In this document: positions 58,578-64,000 of the stretch, in pieces | Layout: each line of letters starts with the position of its first letter | How positions within the stretch are numbered: the first letter of the stretch is position 1 | Assembly (NCBI GenBank): GCA_015233935.1 | Contig: JADFXB010000007.1 | Coordinates: 1 to 64,000 of the forward strand | DNA from: Magnetococcales bacterium | Lineage (GTDB): Bacteria; Pseudomonadota; Magnetococcia; Magnetococcales; JADFXB01 | Direction: 5' to 3' | Length of the DNA: 64,000 bases | Made by a program: the position numbers and the translations under genes | The notes under the pieces: model-generated | What the model was told of the DNA's origin: nothing | The model's database searches: none | What the model saw: only the letters and a program-made list of their open reading frames with translations

Positions 58578-59382
58578 TACCCTGGGCCACTATCTACTGG
58601 ACTATTACCGCACTTGCGGGGTGGATGTGGTTTGTGGGGAAGAGGCCGGTGGATGGTTGGTGGCCAGGAGTCGTCCTGCCGAACCTGCCGTGGAAACACC
58701 GGCTCCTGTAAAACGGGTAGTGGCTCCGCCGCCCCCTCCAGCTCCTGCTCCCGCCCCCGTGGTTCGCCCGGTGTCTCGTTCGCCGCAAGCTCCCATACCT
58801 CCCAGCACCTTGACTTTGGAAGAGAAGCTGGCGCGTTTGCAGCCCATGGCGCAACAGGTAGCCCAGTGTCGCTCTTGTGTGCTGGCCAAGACCCGCACCC
58901 AGACGGTGTTTGGTGTGGGTTCTCCCATGGCCCCAGTGGTGTTTATCGGTGAGGCCCCTGGCCAGGATGAAGATTTGCAGGGAGAGCCGTTTGTAGGTCC
59001 GGCGGGTAAGTTATTGAACAATATATTGGCGGGGTCGGGTTATCGGCGGGAGGATATTTATATTGCCAATGCGTTGAAATGTCGTCCGCCTGGCAATCGG
59101 GAGCCACAACCGGATGAAATTCATCTATGCCAGGGCTTTCTTTTTCGCCAATTGGAAATTATCGCCCCCAAGGCCATTTTTACCTTGGGAAGGTATGCCA
59201 TTTTAAGTTTGTTGGGCATGAGTGGTGCCATGGGCCATATTCGGGGTAAACGTTATACTTGGCGTGGCATTCCGGTGGTGGCCAGCTATCACCCCTCTTA
59301 CTATCTGCGCACCCCTTCCCGCAAGAAGGCGGCCTGGGAGGATATTCTTCTGTTGCAGGATGTGTTGGACGGGTTGTCTTGA
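58570..59382 (+). CDS. udg: Family 4 uracil-DNA glycosylase (Fe-S type)
   Basis: 270 residues, overlapping hemY by 8 bp. First ~80 residues are poorly conserved and Pro-rich (PPPPPAPAPAPVV). Catalytic domain from ~95: QCRSCVLAKTRTQTVFGVG (two Fe-S Cys), VVFIGEAPGQDEDLQGEPFVG (GEAPGxxEDlqG), YIANALKCRPPGNREPQPDE (third Cys), CQGFLFRQLEI (fourth Cys) and IPVVASYHPSYYLRTPSRK (HPS active motif). It removes uracil from DNA. Last gene of the haem operon, followed by a terminator. Confidence 0.92.
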   Translation: MVDTLGHYLLDYYRTCGVDVVCGEEAGGWLVARSRPAEPAVETPAPVKRVVAPPPPPAPAPAPVVRPVSRSPQAPIPPSTLTLEEKLARLQPMAQQVAQCRSCVLAKTRTQTVFGVGSPMAPVVFIGEAPGQDEDLQGEPFVGPAGKLLNNILAGSGYRREDIYIANALKCRPPGNREPQPDEIHLCQGFLFRQLEIIAPKAIFTLGRYAILSLLGMSGAMGHIRGKRYTWRGIPVVASYHPSYYLRTPSRKKAAWEDILLLQDVLDGLS

Positions 59383-59397
59383 GAGGAAAGGCGTAGG

Positions 59398-59426
59398 AAC
59401 ACCCTGATAGGCGGGTGTTGGTTTTT
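59398..59426 (+). terminator. Terminator of hemE-hemN-hemY-udg
   Basis: AACACCC (59398-59404) and GGGTGTT (59413-59419), then GGTTTTT. Short but with a T run, 16 bases after the udg stop. Confidence 0.7.
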
Positions 59427-59441
59427 CAGATCCCCTCCCGA

Positions 59442-59603
59442 ATGTCCAATCAATCGTTACAGGAGAGGTTTGGTCTTCATGCAACCAATGTAGCAACGGT
59501 CTCTTTGGTGATTGGCGCGGCCAAGGAAGCCCCTTTGATTAAATCGGATGAAGCAGAGTCCAGTTCGACCCGTTATGCCCGATATTTGCCCTTCTGGGCC
59601 TGA
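59442..59603 (+). pseudogene. Remnant of a larger gene (C-terminal piece only)
   Basis: In frame from about 59442 to the TGA at 59601-59603: MSNQSLQERFGLHATNVATV, then a helix and a tail ending SSSTRYARYLPFWA. From memory, this tail resembles the C-terminus of the AlbA_2-type predicted transcriptional regulators (COG2865), which run to 400-500 residues; only about 50 residues remain here. No good ribosome binding site. Family naming is tentative; the gene-fragment character is likely because it begins without a proper domain. Confidence 0.45.
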
Positions 59604-59778
59604 AAGTGTTTTAACGCAAATTCAAAATCGGGGATTTTGTTGGAATTTTTACAATAATATCAATGTATTGAGTATTTTAAAGCAAAAATGGGTAGCGAGT
59701 GGGCGCAGAAGCGTTTTCCTGATTCCCCTGAGTAACGACGGTGGGAGGATCCCAGATTGTGGGGTTTTGGAATTCATG
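59603..59778 (+). repeat. Diverged dispersed repeat, copy 1 (~176 bp)
   Basis: Shares with 62262-62436, at nearly constant spacing, the blocks AAGTGTTTTAACGCAAA, TATTGAGT[A/G]TTTTAAAGC, GGTGGGAGGATCC and GGTTTTGGAATTCATG. Many bases between differ. Function unknown; possibly a dispersed element or an old translated fragment, since both copies keep a partly matching frame (LKQK/LKQN, RRSVFL/KRSVFL, GGRI). Confidence 0.7.
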
Positions 59779-60256
59779 GATAAATTTTGATGAATAATTT
59801 TGTATCGTGCCAACCAAATTCAAGTGCGTAGGCATGGTCGGGAAAGAGATCAAGAATGGATTTTTAGGCGGGGCCAGGTAGAAAAAATAGCCGGGTGCAA
59901 ATTTTTCTTTTGCTCACCAAGCGATGTCCACATGAGTCCTCAGAGTTTTTGAGAAAAGGTGGGGCGTCACTGAAATTCTGCCCTGTTCTTGGTGCTGCAA
60001 GTGGCTGTGGAGCATTTGGAAAAGATTGGGGAGGTGATGGCGGAAGTAGGACAAGAATAAACCTTTGGATACTCGTTACTTAAGATAGCGACGATAAGCC
60101 CCCTATTTGCAATAAGCAAACGCGCTCCCTCCCCCTGATTCCCAGTTGTCCGCAGAGAATATTCTGTCTGTGAAGAATCTTGCAAAAAAAAGAACCTCCC
60201 TCTCCTCCCTCCTGAAGTCGATTGAATGTGGGGGCCTGCCTGACAAGGAAAGGGTC
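59779..60256. other. Intergenic region with gene fragments
   Basis: About 480 bp with no complete gene. A plus-strand stretch near 59970-60060 reads NSALFLVLQVAVEHLEKIG... to a TAA and looks like the end of some coding sequence, but cannot be assigned. The remainder shows nothing. Confidence 0.4.
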
Positions 60257-60292
60257 TTGATAAAACACACACCATATGGTAAATGTACCATA
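60257..60292 (+). promoter_or_regulatory. Candidate promoter and operator of the toxin-antitoxin operon
   Basis: TTGATA (60257-60262) and, 17 bases later, TAAATG (60280-60285) form a partial sigma-70-like promoter. An inverted repeat TATGGTA-AATG-TACCATA (60275-60292) covers the -10 region and ends two bases before the toxin ATG, a typical position for autorepression. The ATG has no Shine-Dalgarno sequence, so a leaderless mRNA is possible. Confidence 0.45.
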
Positions 60293-60293
60293 C

Positions 60294-60587
60294 ATGAAAG
60301 CCCGTTTACTCTTCCGCGAAAAACACATTCTCCCAAAGGGAATTATGGAGATGGTTATCTGGCAATTGCCAGAACCAACCCTCGAACGTCCACATGGTAT
60401 AAAATATCGGCTACATTATGGGACGTTGGATGGCCGTTGCCCGGTGCGCTACGATAATGAACAGGGCAAGGGGTGTCATTGTCACTATCAGGACCAGGAA
60501 GTACCCTATCTTTTTACCAATGCTCAGCAACTCATCACCGATTTCCTGGGAGATGTGGCCCGAGTGCAACAGGAGCAAGACCCATGA
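60294..60587 (+). CDS. tumE: TumE-type toxin (DUF6516 family)
   Basis: 97 residues from the ATG at 60294 (60276 is also in frame). MKARLLFREKHILPKGIMEM, MVIWQLPEPTLERPHGIKYR and LHYGTLDGRCPVRYDNEQGK match my memory of small TumE-family toxins, with GKGCHCHYQDQEVPYLF near the end. Toxin genes of this family precede an HTH antitoxin gene, as here. Mode of action is not well known to me. Overlaps the antitoxin gene by four bases (ATGA). Confidence 0.7.
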   Translation: MKARLLFREKHILPKGIMEMVIWQLPEPTLERPHGIKYRLHYGTLDGRCPVRYDNEQGKGCHCHYQDQEVPYLFTNAQQLITDFLGDVARVQQEQDP

Positions 60588-60949
60588 GCAAAACTCTTAA
60601 AATTGAAGTGGGAACCGTTGAGGAGGCAGGCCATCGCTTCCTGTCAGCATGGCAAGCGGCTGAACAAGGAAAGACGACCATGGGTGAAGAAGTGCTTTCC
60701 TTCGGCAGTTTCGACTTGCTGTTGCAGGGTCTCACCACCCGCCGTTGGCAAATCCTGCGTTCCTTGAAACAACACGGACCGTCCAGTATCCGCGCATTGT
60801 CCCACCGGCTCGGTCGGGACTATAAAAATGTACACACAGACGTGACAGCCCTACTGGCATTTGGATTGTTGGATCGGGATGCATCTGGCGCACTGGTTGT
60901 GCCTTGGGATACCATCACCGCCTCCATTCATCTGGTTGAAGCTGCCTGA
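60584..60949 (+). CDS. tumA: TumA-type HTH antitoxin
   Basis: 121 residues. A winged-helix type HTH is likely at ~55-110: RRWQILRSLKQHGPSSIRAL, SHRLGRDYKNVHTDVTALLA, FGLLDRDASGALVVPWDTI. Such COG5631-like DNA-binding proteins pair with TumE toxins and should both neutralise the toxin and repress the operon. Starts in the ATGA overlap with the toxin gene. Same strand and coupling support the pair. Confidence 0.72.
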   Translation: MSKTLKIEVGTVEEAGHRFLSAWQAAEQGKTTMGEEVLSFGSFDLLLQGLTTRRWQILRSLKQHGPSSIRALSHRLGRDYKNVHTDVTALLAFGLLDRDASGALVVPWDTITASIHLVEAA

Positions 60950-61023
60950 ATCTGGGGACATCCCCATGCCGATTAAAATTATAGCCATGAGGGCAATAGG
61001 GATGGTGTCCCGTGCGCCACAAT

Positions 61024-61159
61024 ATAAACCTGATACTACTTTTATTGCCAAGTAACGCGCCTTCCTGTCGCGCTCTTTTTTCTTAAAATACGAATCCTTT
61101 GCCCAAGTAAGCCCGCCACTAACGATTGCAGCTACGAGAGCTGAAACAGCGGCAATCAA
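61024..61159 (-). pseudogene. Truncated N-terminus of a small membrane protein gene
   Basis: From a TTG at 61159 the minus strand reads MIAAVSALVAAIVSGGLTWA then KDSYFKKKERDRKARYLAIK, a membrane anchor followed by a basic segment, typical of the start of small hypothetical membrane proteins. The frame then runs into sequence antisense to the antitoxin gene (to 60851) where similarity in character is lost, so the gene is likely broken at about 61024. Low certainty. Confidence 0.35.
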
Positions 61160-61290
61160 GCAAAGCTATGCCTTTTTCCTTACGGCAAAAAATAGGTGGA
61201 ATCCCTACCAATTTCCTTCATAGCCATAAGAAAAAAAGCGTATATTGTCTCCATAGTCCCCGGATTTCCTTAAACGCCGCTGGAAAGCCA

Positions 61291-62052
61291 ATGTTGCTTC
61301 GACCTTCTACTGGTTTTATAAAAATAATATTCATATTAATGATTTGCATGTTTGTTTTGTTCTTGCTGTCGTTTTCTCCTGGGGTGCGGCAGGTGGTGCG
61401 GAAATGGGGGGAGATGGGCATGCTGATAGTGCGTGAAATGCAGTACAGCGAGGCGGCTACCAGGAGGCTGTTGCCCTATTTTCAGCAAAAAAATCTGGCG
61501 TTTCCTCCACACGCTATCACCATGGCATTTTTCAAGCATGAAAAACGCATGGAACTCTATGCCGCAGGGGCGGACCAGGTGATGATGCCCATACGCAGCT
61601 ACCCCCTGTTGGGCATTTCAGGACATTTGGGTCCCAAACTTCGGGAAGGAGATGGTCAGGTTCCCGAAGGTGGCTATCGGATTGTCCATCTAAACCCCAT
61701 GAGTGCCTTCCACCTTTCGCTTAAACTGGACTATCCCAACAGCTTTGACAGAGAACAAGCCTTGGTGGAAAAACGGGATTCCCTCGGTGATAATATTATG
61801 ATCCATGGTGGAAACCAATCCGTGGGTTGCCTGGCCATTGGAAATGAAGCCATTGAGGAAATATTTATTCTGACCCAATTCGTGGGAATGGAGCGGGTAA
61901 ATGTTTTGGTGGCACCCATAGATTTTCGTGCCGGTCATCCATGGCCGGTCGGCCAACCTGTGGTAAAAAGTTCCTTCTCAGACCAACTTTACCGCAATCT
62001 GGCAGCACAATTGGCCCTTCTGCCACCACCCGCTCCTCCGTCGCCTGGATAA
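61291..62052 (+). CDS. L,D-transpeptidase (YkuD family), second copy
   Basis: 253 residues from the ATG at 61291 (GGAAAG upstream). An N-terminal membrane anchor (~8-28, IKIIFILMICMFVLFLLSF) replaces the lipobox of the first copy. The catalytic domain is close to that of 16949-17845: AITMAFFKHEKRMELYAAGA, GDGQVPEGGYRIVHLNPMSA, DYPNSFDREQAL and the active site IMIHGGNQSVGCLAIGN (His and nucleophile Cys). A peptidoglycan cross-linking or attachment role in the periplasm. It lies alone in the accessory patch. Confidence 0.82.
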   Translation: MLLRPSTGFIKIIFILMICMFVLFLLSFSPGVRQVVRKWGEMGMLIVREMQYSEAATRRLLPYFQQKNLAFPPHAITMAFFKHEKRMELYAAGADQVMMPIRSYPLLGISGHLGPKLREGDGQVPEGGYRIVHLNPMSAFHLSLKLDYPNSFDREQALVEKRDSLGDNIMIHGGNQSVGCLAIGNEAIEEIFILTQFVGMERVNVLVAPIDFRAGHPWPVGQPVVKSSFSDQLYRNLAAQLALLPPPAPPSPG

Positions 62053-62057
62053 AGGAC

Positions 62058-62208
62058 TATCCCAGAAAAGAGGACATCGCCGCCTCCAGTTGACCAGGGC
62101 GAACCAGCTTGGCCAGGCGGGGCCATCCATACCCGTAAACTATTGAACCAGCACCGCCACATCAAAGGGGTCACCCTGACGCAACACTCCTTCGGCGAGA
62201 GCTTCCAT
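62058..62208 (-). pseudogene. Frame-disrupted coding remnant
   Basis: Reading leftward from 62208 gives MEALAEGVLRQGDPFDVAVL plus VQ and then TAG (62140-62142). A shifted frame then gives VYGYGWPRLAKLVRPGQL and EAAMSS, which together read like one protein broken by a frameshift. Family not recognised. This is a weak call. Confidence 0.3.
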
Positions 62209-62261
62209 ACATATTTTCTATATTCGCACAAAAAAAGGTGTGCTGGCCGCAGATTTTGCAA

Positions 62262-62436
62262 AAAGTGTTTTAACGCAAAACCGAAACTGCAAGGATTTTT
62301 GAATTTATTATTTTAAAATCAACATATTGAGTGTTTTAAAGCAAAATCATGGTGGGAGAGGGAAGAGAAGCGTCTTTCTTCTGCCCATGGGCCAAAACGG
62401 TGGGAGGATCCAAATATCAAGGTTTTGGAATTCATG
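62262..62436 (+). repeat. Diverged dispersed repeat, copy 2 (~175 bp)
   Basis: Same block order and spacing as 59603-59778: AAGTGTTTTAACGCAAA at the left, TATTGAGT[A/G]TTTTAAAGC in the middle, CGGTGGGAGGATCC near the right, and GGTTTTGGAATTCATG at the end. Direct orientation, 2.66 kb apart. Confidence 0.7.
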
Positions 62437-62463
62437 CAAAAATCTTGTCAACATGTGGCACCA

Positions 62464-64000
62464 TCAGTCAGTGGCCAGCAGTCGGAAATTATTCTTACCG
62501 GTTTTTTTCACCTGATACATAGCATCATCTGCCCGTTTGAGCAACTCTTCCGAATCAAAGGCATGGGCAGGATACAAAGCCCCGCCAATACTGACCCCAA
62601 TCCCCAGGGTGTGCTCACCAATCAGGAAAGGTTGGTTCAGGGTCTGAATAATCTTGTCCGCCACCACAGAGGCATCCTCCCCATGGGCTAACCAGGTGAG
62701 AATCACCACAAATTCGTCCCCACCCAATCGGGCCACAATATCAGATGCCCGGATCTGCTGACGCAAACGCCGGGCCGCCATCATCAGCAATTGATCCCCT
62801 ACTTCATGACCATGGTGATCGTTCACCGCCTTGAAGCCATCCAAATCCAAAAACAACACCCCCAGAATGGTATTCTCCCGGCGAGAGCGGGCCAAATGGT
62901 GTTTCATATGCTCAAACAAACCTTTGCGATTGGGCAGGCTGGTCAAAGGATCGGTCCAGGCCAGGCGTAACAACTCCTCTTCCATTTGTTTGCGTTGGAT
63001 CAATCCGGCCAAGGTATTGGCAACAGCCTGCAAAAAGGCCACCTCCTCCTCATCCTTGGGGTGTCCATGGTCTAAATAGGTGTTGATCACCCCCAGGAGC
63101 TTATCCTGAAACAGAATAGGGATGCAGTAATGACCGTGGGGGGTGATGGTAGAATAGGTGACATGGTGATCCTGATCCAACCCTGCCCGATATTGCAACG
63201 TGCGACTCGCCGCTGCCAAACCACACAGACAATGTCCCATGGCCAGTTTGGCACAAGCGGTTTGCAGGGTGGGAGATAACCCCTTCTGGGCCACCATGAC
63301 CAATTGGTCATTCTCTTCGTCATAAAGAAAAATCGCCCCCTTGGCCAGAATAGTCAACCAGGGGGTGGCCAGGATAATCTCAAGAGCCTCTTGCAATTGT
63401 TGGTAAAGAGGAACAGCCTCCAGAGAAAGTTTCAAAACACTGCTGATGGCCAGTCGGGATTGATGAAGACGCTCCTTTTCCGCCTCCCGCTCTTTGCGCA
63501 AGGTCACATCCCGCAATACCCCCACATAATGACGTACCCCCTTGCTGGTCCAGGAGGAGACCGACGCGTCCAGCAAAATTCGCTTCTTCTCCCGATTGAA
63601 GGTGGCCACTTCCAGGGTGCGACCAAACAGGGTGCTCTCTCCACTGGTGTTCACCCGTTGAATCCAGGAACGAACCAATTCATGTTGTTCATGGGGCAAA
63701 ATGGTCAACAATGAGCGATCCGCAACCTCCTCCCGCTCCCAACCAAATATGCGCTCCGCCCCATAATTCCAAAACTGAATACGCAATTGATCATCCACAG
63801 AAATCACCGCCTCCTGTACCGCATACTGAATGGTACGGGACAGGTTTCCTTGCCGTTCAAACTCCTGATTGTTTAAAGCCAGTTGGGTCAAAGAGGTGAT
63901 GAGTTGCCCGTTAAAGCGTTCAATATCGCTTAAACTGGTCACCGAAGGTAAAAACAGGAAAAATCCCACCATGATCAACAACAGCCCACCCGTGGCCAGC
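62464..64000 (-). CDS. PAS-GAF-GGDEF diguanylate cyclase (5' end outside window)
   Basis: Open frame to the right edge (at least 505 residues); an ATG at 63972 exists but the upstream sequence LATGGLLLIMVGFFLFLPSV is a continuing membrane segment, so the true start is probably beyond the window. Domains: membrane segment, PAS (~55-165, IQYAVQEAVISVDDQLRIQF), GAF (~190-330, ILAKGAIFLYDEENDQLVMV, GHCLCGLAAASR), GGDEF (~345-495): LFLDLDGFKAVNDHHGH and VARLGGDEFVVILTW with intact GGDEF. An RxxD inhibitory site is not obvious. Makes c-di-GMP in response to a GAF/PAS ligand. Confidence 0.9.
   Translation of the reverse strand, partial: LATGGLLLIMVGFFLFLPSVTSLSDIERFNGQLITSLTQLALNNQEFERQGNLSRTIQYAVQEAVISVDDQLRIQFWNYGAERIFGWEREEVADRSLLTILPHEQHELVRSWIQRVNTSGESTLFGRTLEVATFNREKKRILLDASVSSWTSKGVRHYVGVLRDVTLRKEREAEKERLHQSRLAISSVLKLSLEAVPLYQQLQEALEIILATPWLTILAKGAIFLYDEENDQLVMVAQKGLSPTLQTACAKLAMGHCLCGLAAASRTLQYRAGLDQDHHVTYSTITPHGHYCIPILFQDKLLGVINTYLDHGHPKDEEEVAFLQAVANTLAGLIQRKQMEEELLRLAWTDPLTSLPNRKGLFEHMKHHLARSRRENTILGVLFLDLDGFKAVNDHHGHEVGDQLLMMAARRLRQQIRASDIVARLGGDEFVVILTWLAHGEDASVVADKIIQTLNQPFLIGEHTLGIGVSIGGALYPAHAFDSEELLKRADDAMYQVKKTGKNNFRLLATD

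Noticed and set aside
1-64000. CRISPR arrays, rRNA, tRNA, and magnetosome genes
   Set aside because: None seen on reading the intergenic regions and the listed proteins; a covariance search was not possible.

Overview
The window is chromosomal DNA of a flagellated, chemotactic Gram-negative bacterium. It carries the Mla lipid-transport pathway (outer membrane), complete System I cytochrome c maturation, haem synthesis, flagellin and chemotaxis genes. The tight gene packing, convergent 3' overlaps, many c-di-GMP and chemotaxis proteins and O2-independent HemN suggest a microaerobic proteobacterium. A magnetotactic-coccus-like lineage (Magnetococcales) is my guess only: there is no rRNA or magnetosome gene here to prove it.

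Layout. 1-3.9 kb: mlaE-mlaF-mlaD-mlaC on the minus strand (mlaC cut by the left edge), divergent from mlaA. 3.9-5.8 kb: an FAD-dependent oxidoreductase and a cyclic-nucleotide-binding-domain protein. 5.8-8.3 kb: an AT-richer island with a NotI-like endonuclease and a convergent Dam-type adenine methylase. 8.3-14.7 kb: ccmABCDEFGH (minus strand, including a 47-codon ccmD) headed by a SPOR-domain protein. 14.9-21.5 kb: ACT-domain regulator, peptide deformylase, VanZ-like protein, STAS protein, lipoprotein L,D-transpeptidase, DUF547 protein, B12-binding radical SAM enzyme, a hairpin-rich spacer, a glycosyltransferase and a tandem CDGSH protein. 22-27.6 kb: a hybrid histidine kinase and a FixL-like kinase whose FixJ-like partner has an in-frame TAA. 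28-36 kb: chemotaxis operon mcp-mcp-cheW-STAS-cheA-cheY. 36-45 kb: thioredoxin, a single-chain formate dehydrogenase, fxsA, panE-like, cytochrome c, a Rossmann-GGDEF protein coupled to a macro-domain protein, a lytic transglycosylase and hemH. 45.5-48.5 kb: flagellin, flaG and two fliS-type genes. 49-54.5 kb: a third MCP, a membrane/TPR-like protein and metY. 54.7-59.4 kb: hemE-hemN-hemY-udg. 59.4-62.5 kb: an accessory patch with gene remnants, a TumE/TumA toxin-antitoxin pair, a second L,D-transpeptidase and two copies of a ~175 bp repeat. The right edge cuts a PAS-GAF-GGDEF protein.

How the parts connect. Haem made by HemE/N/Y/H feeds the Ccm system and small c-type cytochromes. Several genes point to c-di-GMP signalling: two GGDEF proteins and a MlaF with an N-terminal MshEN-like (possible c-di-GMP-binding) domain. 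The most unusual candidates are (i) the MlaF fusion, (ii) the NAD-type Rossmann domain fused to GGDEF and translationally coupled to an ADP-ribose-binding macro protein, and (iii) the STAS protein inside the chemotaxis operon. Statements about families come from recognition of motifs by eye; no searches were run.
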